Part shown: positions 27,429-34,605 of the stretch, in pieces | Position numbering within the stretch: the first letter of the stretch is position 1 | Layout: each line of letters opens with the position of its first letter | NCBI RefSeq assembly: GCF_036880985.1 | Contig: NZ_JBAJNO010000009.1 | Span: forward strand, 1,736,001 to 1,800,000 | From: Limibacter armeniacum | Lineage (GTDB): Bacteria > Bacteroidota > Bacteroidia > Cytophagales > Flammeovirgaceae | Direction of reading: 5' to 3' | DNA: 64,000 bases | Program-made: the position numbers and the translations under genes | The notes under the pieces: model-generated | The model's input: the letters and a program-made list of their open reading frames with translations, nothing else | What the model was told of the DNA's origin: nothing | The model's database searches: none

Positions 27429-28106
27429 GTGAAAATTTTAATTGTAGAAGACAACCAAGAACTGCAGAGTGCTATCAAAGACTCTCTTGAAAAAGAGCAT
27501 TATGTTGTCGAAACTGCTTCAGACTTTGACTCTGCCATGGATAAGCTTTCCATATACCAGTATGATTGCATTCTATTGGATATCATGCTACCACATGGGA
27601 GTGGGCTGGACATTCTTGATGAGCTTAAAAAAAATGGAAAAAGTGAAAACACGATTATTATATCTGCAAAAGATTCATTGGATGACAAGCTTAAAGGACT
27701 AGAGTTGGGAGCCGATGATTACCTTACCAAACCCTTTCACCTTGCCGAATTAAATGCCAGAATTAAAGCTGTATTGAGACGAAACAAACTGGAAGGCAAA
27801 AATACAATTGAAATTGCCAATGTAAGTCTGGATATCAATGAGCGTTTGGTAAAAATAAACGATCAGGTTATTACATTAAACCGCAAGGAGTTCGACATTC
27901 TCAACTATTTCATGCTAAACAAAAACAGGCTTGTTACCCGAACTGGCTTGGCTGAACATGTTTGGGGAGATAATATCGATCAGATGGATAACTTTGATTT
28001 CATTTACTACCAGATCAAAAACCTTCGAAAGAAATTGCAGGAGACCAATGCAGCAATCGAAATACAGGCTGTTTATGGAGTCGGGTATAAACTGATTGTA
28101 TCATGA
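27429..28106 (+). CDS. OmpR/PhoB-family response regulator
   Basis: A 225-residue two-domain regulator starting with GTG (MKILIVED is the conserved first strand, so this start is right). Receiver domain: acidic pair Glu7-Asp8, phosphoacceptor Asp51 (CILLDIMLP), Lys101 (LTKPF). The C-terminal winged helix spans about residues 130-225 (LNRKEFDILNYFMLNKNRLVTRTGLAEHVWGDN...GVGYKLI). It overlaps the kinase gene by 4 bp (ATGA), the hallmark of a two-component operon. Closest in character to the CusR/QseB-like regulators linked to metal or envelope signals in Bacteroidota. The following PepSY-like and metal-cluster genes are probable targets. Confidence 0.95.
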   Translation: MKILIVEDNQELQSAIKDSLEKEHYVVETASDFDSAMDKLSIYQYDCILLDIMLPHGSGLDILDELKKNGKSENTIIISAKDSLDDKLKGLELGADDYLTKPFHLAELNARIKAVLRRNKLEGKNTIEIANVSLDINERLVKINDQVITLNRKEFDILNYFMLNKNRLVTRTGLAEHVWGDNIDQMDNFDFIYYQIKNLRKKLQETNAAIEIQAVYGVGYKLIVS

Positions 28107-29368
28107 AACTTCTCAACCAATCCTTAAAATTCCTATCCATTTCAATCTTACTTATTGTAAGTGTTTGGTCTGTTATTTTGTATTTCAATTTACTGGATGA
28201 AATATACGACAGCATTGACGATGGGTTGGATAATTACAAATTGCTCATTATTCGAAAAGCAGAGCGAGACCCAAGTGTGCTTCATAAAATTGAATTTGAT
28301 GAAAGTAACTATGCTATCCAACCTATCAGTAAACAAATAGCTTTAGGCATTAGAGATACCTACAAAGATACATTGATGTATATGCCCTATGAGGAAGACT
28401 TGGAACCTGTTAGGCTTTTAAAATCAGCATTTGCCCATAACGGAAAGTACTACCAGTTACAAGTTATATCTTCAATGGTGGAAGAGGATGACCTTATAGA
28501 AGATCTTTTTTGGTCAATCGTATGGCTTTACCTAATACTAATTGTCAGTATAATTTCAATCAACAATGTTGTACTGAAAAAGCTTTGGAAGCCATTCTAC
28601 AATTTACTGACACAACTTAAAAGCTTTAGGATAGACAAAGGCTCGACCATTACGGATATAGATACCGACACCAAAGAATTCAAGGAACTTCAAAATGCCT
28701 GTGAGATCTTGATTGAACATGCAACTACGGCTTACTCAAACCAAAAGCAGTTTACAGAAAATGCCGCGCATGAACTACAAACACCTCTTGCAGTCATTAC
28801 CAGCAAATTAGAATTACTACTTGAAAACAACAATTTGGAAACCAACGATGCAGATACAATCGCTCAGGTTTTGCAAATCACCTCTCGGCTGAAGCAACTC
28901 AATAAGTCGCTACTTTTATTAAGTAAAATTGAAAACAGACAATTCTCTGACAGACAAGAAGTATCCATTAATCAGTTGACTACACAAGTAATAACAGGTT
29001 TGGAAGATTTCACCCAGTTCAAGGGCATCTCTATTAAACTTGATGAAGCTAGTGCCTTATCACTCGAAATGGATAAAATGTTAGCAAGCATCTTAATTTC
29101 AAATCTGATCAGAAATGCTATATTCCACAATATCCAAGGAGGAGATGTTATCGTTCAAATCCAGCCAGATAAGTTCATCGTCAGCAATTCCTCTGATGTT
29201 GGAGCACTTAATGAGAAAGAGATCTTCAAGCGATTTTATAAGAATACCGAAACTGATAAAAGTACAGGCTTAGGACTAGCCATTGCACATGCCATCTGTC
29301 AGCTGTATGGCTATACCATTACCTATTCTTTCACTGGAAGGCATAATTTCGAAGTTTATTTCAAATAA
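28103..29368 (+). CDS. Sensor histidine kinase
   Basis: A 421-residue inner-membrane kinase. Helix 1 is at about residues 10-30 (ISILLIVSVWSVILYF) and helix 2 at about 132-152 (FWSIVWLYLILIVSII); the 100-residue loop between is the periplasmic sensor. The dimerisation domain carries the phosphoacceptor His223 in ENAAHELQTPLAVI, followed by the ATP-binding N-box (ISNLIRNAIFHN) and G-box (STGLGLAIAHAI). The D/F box is weak: the region reads IVSNSSDVGALNE, where the Gly-rich DNG(I/P)G motif is not conserved. So ATP binding may be atypical, as in several short Bacteroidota kinases. Phosphorylates the regulator encoded just upstream. Confidence 0.94.
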   Translation: MKLLNQSLKFLSISILLIVSVWSVILYFNLLDEIYDSIDDGLDNYKLLIIRKAERDPSVLHKIEFDESNYAIQPISKQIALGIRDTYKDTLMYMPYEEDLEPVRLLKSAFAHNGKYYQLQVISSMVEEDDLIEDLFWSIVWLYLILIVSIISINNVVLKKLWKPFYNLLTQLKSFRIDKGSTITDIDTDTKEFKELQNACEILIEHATTAYSNQKQFTENAAHELQTPLAVITSKLELLLENNNLETNDADTIAQVLQITSRLKQLNKSLLLLSKIENRQFSDRQEVSINQLTTQVITGLEDFTQFKGISIKLDEASALSLEMDKMLASILISNLIRNAIFHNIQGGDVIVQIQPDKFIVSNSSDVGALNEKEIFKRFYKNTETDKSTGLGLAIAHAICQLYGYTITYSFTGRHNFEVYFK

Positions 29369-29387
29369 ATTTCGACTTGGGAATAAA

Positions 29388-29408
29388 TTCCAGATTCTTT
29401 CCAAATTC
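29388..29408 (+). promoter_or_regulatory. TTCC-N7-TTCC direct repeat upstream of PepSY-like gene
   Basis: Second copy of the 11-bp-spaced TTCC pair (see 27390), 38 bp before the start codon. A looser pair with 10-bp spacing is at 30899-30912, directly before the DUF4198 gene. Confidence 0.4.
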
Positions 29409-29422
29409 ACCCCGTTGGTTTA

Positions 29423-29446
29423 CTGTATAAACTAAAATTTATACAG
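29423..29446 (+). promoter_or_regulatory. Perfect 9-bp inverted repeat touching the start codon
   Basis: CTGTATAAA and its complement with a 6-base A-rich loop; the right arm ends at the base before the ATG of the PepSY-like gene. It could fold in the mRNA and mask initiation, or be an operator. Confidence 0.5.
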
Positions 29447-29893
29447 ATGAAAAAGAATATTTTAGCAATCGCCTTAGCCCTATTTGGCTTTTCTTCTTCA
29501 GTAATTGGTCAGGATATCCCACAAAGTCTCGTTCCTTCTGTTATTCAAAACAACTTCAAGAAAACATTTCCCAACGCCAAAGATGTAGAATGGGAACAGG
29601 AAGGTGAAATGTACCAAGTTGAGTTTGAAACAGGTTGGGACATAGATCATGATGTATGGTACAACTCAGCTGGTGAAATTGTCAAACACGAAGAGGATAT
29701 ATACAGACGAAGCCTCCCCGAAGCAATTAACAATAAGCTCAATACTGAATTCAGTCGCTATGCGATTGATGATTTAAAAAAGATTTCCAGCTCTTCTCAC
29801 ACGGCTTACACATTGGAATTAAAGTCTTTCACAGAAGAATGGAAAATAGCTTTTGATGAAACAGGAAAAGTATTGAGTAAAATAGCAGATTAA
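29447..29893 (+). CDS. PepSY-like periplasmic protein
   Basis: A 148-residue protein with signal peptide (about 1-21, SSSVIGQ). The mature part carries two half-copies of the PepSY-like (PF11396) fold: VIQNNFKKTFPNAKDVEWEQEG...YQVEFE followed by WYNSAGEIVKHEED, and LPEAINNKLNTEFSRYAIDDLKKI...YTLELKS followed by FDETGKVLSKI. Such proteins are often encoded directly after two-component systems in Bacteroidota and are thought to bind or modulate sensor domains or peptidases. Here it follows the kinase gene by 78 bp, under a probable promoter of its own with a 9-bp inverted repeat, and precedes the DUF2490 gene by 9 bp. Confidence 0.85.
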   Translation: MKKNILAIALALFGFSSSVIGQDIPQSLVPSVIQNNFKKTFPNAKDVEWEQEGEMYQVEFETGWDIDHDVWYNSAGEIVKHEEDIYRRSLPEAINNKLNTEFSRYAIDDLKKISSSSHTAYTLELKSFTEEWKIAFDETGKVLSKIAD

Positions 29894-29902
29894 CCGCACC
29901 AG

Positions 29903-30667
29903 ATGAATATTCAGAAACTTCTTCTTTCCTTCCTTTTTCTTGGCATATTAGGTTCTAATTGTTTTGGACAAATTACCCCTCCTGGTTTAGGAAAAGTAAA
30001 TACCGCATCATGGATGGCTATTGGGATAAAACAAGCTTTGGACTCAGCAAAACAGGTATCGTCCATCACATATATTGGAATGGGGAGAACAAGCAGTCCA
30101 ACAAATGATAATCCCTTTAAGAGGGGTAGTATTTTTGTTATCAATCAAGAAGTATCCAATCATTTCACCGAACACTGGAAATATGCTTTTGCACTTAGCT
30201 ACAGGTGGCAAAACCTCTTTAACGATAACAGTACTACAGGGGATCATCACGTTACTCAAGGAAGGCAAGAATTTAGATTTTATGGTCAACTATCTTACTT
30301 GAAGTCTATATCAAGGCTTAAATATGCAGTCACTTACCGACCGGAAATGAGATTATTCTATCTCCCAGACTTTAGACCATATAGCGAAAGAATTCAATTT
30401 CGCTCAAGGCTAAAAGCCAAAATGAGTATTGATTTGAATGAAGCTAGCACAAAAAGACTCATTTCCAGTGCAGAAGTATTATTCTCCTCAGGAAAACATG
30501 ACAAATGGGAAAAGTTTGAATACAAAGACACACGGCTATGTCTGTACTATGCTTTTTCACCACCAAACTCAAAGCTGAATTTCAATATTGGCTATATGTA
30601 TGACCTCATTGGAAAATCATTTGATAGCGACACACACTATTTGGCATTTGATATAATATTTGGATGA
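29903..30667 (+). CDS. DUF2490-family outer-membrane protein
   Basis: A 254-residue protein with signal peptide (about 1-22, GSNCFGQ). The mature part has the characteristic DUF2490 pattern: FTEHWKYAFALSYRWQN, RQEFRFYGQLSYLKSISRLKYAVTYRPEMRLF, IQFRSRLKAKMSI, and a C-terminal strand ending FDIIFG, which indicates a 10- to 12-stranded barrel. DUF2490 members are uncharacterised. Its position in one unit with a PepSY-like gene, downstream of a two-component system, suggests it is part of an envelope or metal response. Confidence 0.8.
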   Translation: MNIQKLLLSFLFLGILGSNCFGQITPPGLGKVNTASWMAIGIKQALDSAKQVSSITYIGMGRTSSPTNDNPFKRGSIFVINQEVSNHFTEHWKYAFALSYRWQNLFNDNSTTGDHHVTQGRQEFRFYGQLSYLKSISRLKYAVTYRPEMRLFYLPDFRPYSERIQFRSRLKAKMSIDLNEASTKRLISSAEVLFSSGKHDKWEKFEYKDTRLCLYYAFSPPNSKLNFNIGYMYDLIGKSFDSDTHYLAFDIIFG

Positions 30668-30688
30668 TCCTAAAGCACTTAATTAAAG

Positions 30689-30722
30689 AGACCTGAAATT
30701 TAACATTTTCAGGTCTTTTTTA
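30689..30722 (+). terminator. Rho-independent terminator
   Basis: Perfect stem AGACCTGAAA/TTTCAGGTCT and T-run, 25 bp after the DUF2490 gene; it separates this unit from the DUF4198 operon. Confidence 0.85.
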
Positions 30723-30919
30723 ATTTTATAAAACACCTTAAATAACAAACTAATAAACAACTACTTACAACCATAAACTTCCAATTCACACTCCACTTTA
30801 CCTTTACCTATACTAAGTGTTCTTGCATATTAAATGGTCATGTTCTACATTCGTAACATTATTTGTAATAAGTCTAAATAAATTTTTTAAATATTGATTT
30901 CCAATAAATTCCCAAAGCC

Positions 30920-31654
30920 ATGAAGAAGCTATTATTATTCATTTCACTAATACTCACCACATCCCTCCCATCATTCGCACATTATATGTGGATTGAAACC
31001 AATGCCACTGGAACCAAAAATCAGTCTCAAGAAATCAAAGTCTACTTTGGGGAATATACATATGGCGTTTCTGAAAAAGTAAAAGGGGAAGCATTCCCGA
31101 AGGTGAAAGACTTTACACTTTGGGTTATTGACTCGAAAGGAAACAAAACGGAATTGGCAGTTAAGCCTGCTACTGACCATTATACTTCCAGTTTTACACC
31201 TAAAGAAGACGGAACATATACTGTCATTTTGAATAATGATAAAATTGATGTGATTGACTATACCAAATACGATTTTGGAATTTTTAAAACACACTACCAT
31301 TCAACTGCTAAAATTCAGGTTGGTGAAAAAGCACAAAATACAGTAGCCCAAAACGATAATGGCATCTCTATCAAGGAGGTGAAAAATGATAAAAACGAAG
31401 TAACGCTTCAAGTTCTTTATAAAGGAAAGCCATTACCAAAAAATGAGGTAAAGGTATTTGTATCAGACCTTTGGAGCAAGACCCTGCATACGAATGAAGA
31501 AGGCTCAGTTTCATTCAATCTGCCATGGAATATGAAATATGTGATCGAAACTACTTTGAAGGAAGAACTTCCTGGCAAATACAAAGGAACAGACTATGAG
31601 TTTATCTGGCACTGCGCGACCTATTGTATCCCAAGCCATAGTATTAACAACTAA
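30920..31654 (+). CDS. DUF4198-family periplasmic protein, predicted N-terminal His
   Basis: A 244-residue exported protein of the DUF4198 group (Ig-like fold, often near nickel, cobalt or iron uptake genes). The signal peptide ends SFA, so the mature chain would begin HYMWIET with His21 at position 1. Other visible potential metal ligands are His231, Cys232, Cys236 and His240 in EFIWHCATYCIPSHS at the C-terminus. The N-terminal two-thirds consist of Ig-like strands (EIKVYFGEYTYG, FTLWVIDSKGN) and the rest of a carboxypeptidase-regulatory-like domain (KPLPKNEVKVFVSD). First gene of a unit with DUF3325, DUF3649-like and PepSY-TM genes, so metal handling is the likely theme. A divalent metal or copper chaperone function is inference. 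Confidence 0.85.
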   Translation: MKKLLLFISLILTTSLPSFAHYMWIETNATGTKNQSQEIKVYFGEYTYGVSEKVKGEAFPKVKDFTLWVIDSKGNKTELAVKPATDHYTSSFTPKEDGTYTVILNNDKIDVIDYTKYDFGIFKTHYHSTAKIQVGEKAQNTVAQNDNGISIKEVKNDKNEVTLQVLYKGKPLPKNEVKVFVSDLWSKTLHTNEEGSVSFNLPWNMKYVIETTLKEELPGKYKGTDYEFIWHCATYCIPSHSINN

Positions 31655-31695
31655 ACTTTTATTGATAAAGAGCAGCACTTAAAGTCAAACCACAT

Positions 31696-32025
31696 ATGGC
31701 TACTTTGGTAATTATTCTAACCTTGGCAGGTTTCTATTTCTGTTATCATACCTCAAAAAGGGCAACCCCTCCTCGTACACTCCTTCTGGAACAGTGGATT
31801 CATGATTCTCCAAAAGAAGGTAACATTATAGGAGTTACGTGCCTGATACTATCCACCGCACTCAGTATCTACAGTCTGGGCTGGTTTGCTGGTATCCTGT
31901 CATTTACTGTTATGCTAATGACATTTGGAAGCCTGATTGTTGTCCTGAGCCCAATCAAAGTTATAGGATACAAGTCCGTGGCAGCTCTTATAGCACTCTC
32001 GTTCATTCTGGAAAACTTAATATAA
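31696..32025 (+). CDS. DUF3325-family small membrane protein
   Basis: A 109-residue protein with three hydrophobic helices (about residues 2-17, 44-63, 64-84, with a short fourth stretch at the end). The spacing and small size match DUF3325, found beside PepSY-TM proteins and siderophore receptors in Gammaproteobacteria and Bacteroidota. No enzymatic motif is seen. It follows the DUF4198 gene by 41 bp and precedes the next small membrane gene by 8 bp. Probably a small subunit of an inner-membrane reductase or exporter complex; function unproven. Confidence 0.78.
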   Translation: MATLVIILTLAGFYFCYHTSKRATPPRTLLLEQWIHDSPKEGNIIGVTCLILSTALSIYSLGWFAGILSFTVMLMTFGSLIVVLSPIKVIGYKSVAALIALSFILENLI

Positions 32026-32033
32026 AAATTGGC

Positions 32034-32336
32034 ATGCCTGCAAATTCCAAACACCTCACCCACTCTTGGTTACAGAGATTTGCCAAAATCTCAGCTGGAT
32101 TTCTGGGAGGTTACTTTGTTATGATATCTCTTCACTTAGCTATTGCAGCGTGGTTTGATCGTGCAACAATCATGATTACCATGGCTTACAGTGGCTTTAT
32201 GCTATGGGTTACATTGTTCATTTTGGCATTCTTGTTTAGGAATGGCTGGAAAGTATGGGGAATCTACCTGTTCCTTACCCTCGTTTTTTCATCTGTTTTA
32301 TACCTCGGCAAGGTCTATCACCAACCAATTATCTGA
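32034..32336 (+). CDS. DUF3649-like small membrane protein
   Basis: The ATG at 32034 gives 100 residues; the frame is open further upstream but that part overlaps the DUF3325 gene and is not conserved in character. MPANSKHLTHSWLQRFAKISAGFLGGYFVMISLHLAI has a cytoplasmic start and three helices (about 20-40, 47-69, 76-95). DUF3649 proteins show the same size and the same position between DUF3325 and PepSY-TM genes. Separated by 3 bp from the next gene, so translated together. Confidence 0.72.
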   Translation: MPANSKHLTHSWLQRFAKISAGFLGGYFVMISLHLAIAAWFDRATIMITMAYSGFMLWVTLFILAFLFRNGWKVWGIYLFLTLVFSSVLYLGKVYHQPII

Positions 32337-32339
32337 TCT

Positions 32340-33914
32340 ATGAGTAATAGGATTTATAACATACTCTTTCACCTTCATACAGTCAGTGGCATTGTAATCA
32401 GTGCTGTGCTGTTTGTGATTTTTTTTACAGGCTCCTTTTCTTTTTTCAGGGATGAAATTATCAGTTGGGAACGCAACCAACCAGTAGAAATCAGGGATGA
32501 GATATCTCTTGGACTAGATCAAGTGTTGGACTCTATAGACAGTCAACATACGCTATATGGTAGAAGTGTCAGCTTTAAGCATGTTTACAATGAAAATAGC
32601 ATCAATGTAAGGCTTCAGCCATCTCAAGATTCTCTTGCTTCTGAAAAAGCCAAAGCGTCCCAGTTTTTTTACTTGGATATGCAAACAGATGATACACATA
32701 CCTATGCAGAGGCCTACTCTTTGGGCGAGTTTCTGTATAGACTGCACTTTCTAGCACAGATCCCGTACCCTGCAGGCTATTACCTATCAGGTTTCACTGC
32801 CTTTTTCTTCCTTTTTGCTATTGTAACAGGAGTACTGGTACATTGGAAGAAAATTGTCTCGAATTTTTACTTGTTCAGACCTTGGGATAAGCTGAAAACA
32901 CTTTGGACCGATGCGCATACTGCGTTGGGTATGATAGGGTTGCCATTTCAATTTGTGTATGCACTCACAGGTGCCTTCTTTATGATAAAGCTATTGCTGG
33001 TAGCTCCTGGCGTATTGATGCTTTATGGAGGTAACCAAGGAAAGCTATATCAAGAACTGGGATATGATGCACCATCCTATACATTTGAAAACAAAAAGCT
33101 GGATAGTGATATAAGTGTTGATGCTTTAGTTGCACAGACTAAAGCTGAATGGGAAGGCTTTAAAGTTACTGAGGTTAAAGTTATCCATGCAGGTGATAGC
33201 AACATGCATATTGTCGTGGATGGTAATCTTGCGATCAAAGATCAATTCACTTCTTCAGGAAGAAAGATATTCAAGGCTAGTACACAGGAAGTTGTTTACA
33301 GTAAAAGCCCCATTACAGACATGGGCTACATAGACCATGCAAAAAATATCCTTTACAGGATTCATTTTGGAGATTATGGTGGCTATGCCTTGAAAGTTAT
33401 CAGTTTTATACTTGGGATAGTAACATGCTTTGTCATCCTCTCTGGTGTAATGATTTGGCTGGTTGCCCGTGATAAAAAGAATGTTCCAGAAAAACGAAAG
33501 CGTTTCAATGCTTGGGTCGTGCGCATTTATATGGGAATCTGTCTAAGTATGTACCCTGTTACAGCAGCTTCTTTTGTGGCTGTACAGCTTAATAACCCCG
33601 CAGGCATGAGCTTTATCTACCAGTTCTACTTTATCAGTTGGTTGGTATTGTCCATTGTATTTATTGCCATCAACAACAATGCTTTTATCAACCGCTTCTC
33701 ATTACTATTAGGAGGAATGATTGGTTTGCTTATTCCTTTGGTCAATGGGTTGGTCACTGGAAATTGGATTTGGGTAAGCTATGCAAAAGGGTATGATCAG
33801 ATATTTGTAGTTGACGTTTTTTGGATTCTTATTTCTGTCCTGACAATCGCTATTTCATTCAAGCTTCAGAAAAAAATCATCAATGCCAAAAGCATGTCCA
33901 AGGCATATAGTTAA
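32340..33914 (+). CDS. PepSY-associated TM-helix protein (PiuB-like)
   Basis: A 524-residue inner-membrane protein. The N-terminal helix HLHTVSGIVISAVLFVIFFTGSFSFFRDE is the PepSY_TM signature with the conserved histidine pair at its start (FHLH). Further helices occur at about residues 145-170 (SGFTAFFFLFAIVTGVLVHWKK), 200-220, 345-370, and four more in the C-terminal third. A PepSY-like soluble part (about 240-335) lies between. Relatives such as PiuB/FpvG act in reduction and release of ferric iron from siderophores at the periplasmic face. It is the last gene of the DUF4198-DUF3325-DUF3649-like unit. No siderophore receptor is adjacent. Confidence 0.85.
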   Translation: MSNRIYNILFHLHTVSGIVISAVLFVIFFTGSFSFFRDEIISWERNQPVEIRDEISLGLDQVLDSIDSQHTLYGRSVSFKHVYNENSINVRLQPSQDSLASEKAKASQFFYLDMQTDDTHTYAEAYSLGEFLYRLHFLAQIPYPAGYYLSGFTAFFFLFAIVTGVLVHWKKIVSNFYLFRPWDKLKTLWTDAHTALGMIGLPFQFVYALTGAFFMIKLLLVAPGVLMLYGGNQGKLYQELGYDAPSYTFENKKLDSDISVDALVAQTKAEWEGFKVTEVKVIHAGDSNMHIVVDGNLAIKDQFTSSGRKIFKASTQEVVYSKSPITDMGYIDHAKNILYRIHFGDYGGYALKVISFILGIVTCFVILSGVMIWLVARDKKNVPEKRKRFNAWVVRIYMGICLSMYPVTAASFVAVQLNNPAGMSFIYQFYFISWLVLSIVFIAINNNAFINRFSLLLGGMIGLLIPLVNGLVTGNWIWVSYAKGYDQIFVVDVFWILISVLTIAISFKLQKKIINAKSMSKAYS

Positions 33915-34113
33915 CTGATTATGAAAATTAATTAAAATATAAAGCATTGATAAATTAGTTTTTTCTTATTCAGTCAAAGAAAATTGATATATTGCTTCAG
34001 AAGATCATAATGTTATAGGAAACCCATAACCTATTGCATTAGAGCCAGTCCAATCATTATTTGGACAGTTTCAAAAGCTAAACGATTATCAATTTTTTAA
34101 AGTAGGAAAAATC

Positions 34114-34443
34114 ATGAATTACTACCTGAAAGTATTACAGAACTATGCTGTATTCAGCGGCAGAGCAAGAAGAAGTGAGTATTGGTACTTTGTACTGTTT
34201 AATGTTATCTTCACATTTGTTCTTATGGGCCTTGATGTAACACTAGGACTTGGCTTTTTAAATTCCCTGTATTCACTAGTTGTTCTAGTACCAAGCCTTG
34301 CTGTAGGTGTAAGAAGAATGCACGATGTAGGCAAAAGCGGCTGGTTCTTCATTATCCCTATCTACAACCTGATCTTGGCTGTTAGTGAAGGCGAACAAGG
34401 AGACAACGAATACGGTTCTGATCCAAAGACAATGGTATTCTAA
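34114..34443 (+). CDS. DUF805 inner-membrane protein
   Basis: A 109-residue protein of the YhaH/DUF805 type: start MNYYLKVLQNYAVFSGRARRSEYWYF is the family's amphipathic lead and its conserved FxGRARRSEYW motif, followed by two or three helices (about 26-45, 48-70 and a short C-terminal one near 88). The RRMHDVGKSGWF motif after helix 2 is also present. Function unknown; a single gene with a terminator. Confidence 0.93.
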   Translation: MNYYLKVLQNYAVFSGRARRSEYWYFVLFNVIFTFVLMGLDVTLGLGFLNSLYSLVVLVPSLAVGVRRMHDVGKSGWFFIIPIYNLILAVSEGEQGDNEYGSDPKTMVF

Positions 34444-34457
34444 AGTTATATAGCTTT

Positions 34458-34490
34458 AACGACTGCAAAAGAACTTTTGCGGTCGTTTTA
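34458..34490 (+). terminator. Rho-independent terminator
   Basis: Stem AACGACTGCAAAAG pairing imperfectly with CTTTTGCGGTCGTT plus TTTT, 15 bp after DUF805. Confidence 0.75.
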
Positions 34491-34605
34491 CTTTTCTGCT
34501 ATTCCAACAATCACTCCTCACTTCTTGTAGCATTATTCCAATCTTTCTTTTTATTTTGAAACGTTCAGCCAATTTTGGCTTAAGCTTTTTACAGATCAGA
34601 ATAAA

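Noticed and set aside
31839-32033. Longer upstream start for the DUF3649-like gene
   Set aside because: The extension lies entirely within the DUF3325 gene and encodes non-membrane, non-conserved sequence; ATG at 32034 gives a normal membrane protein.
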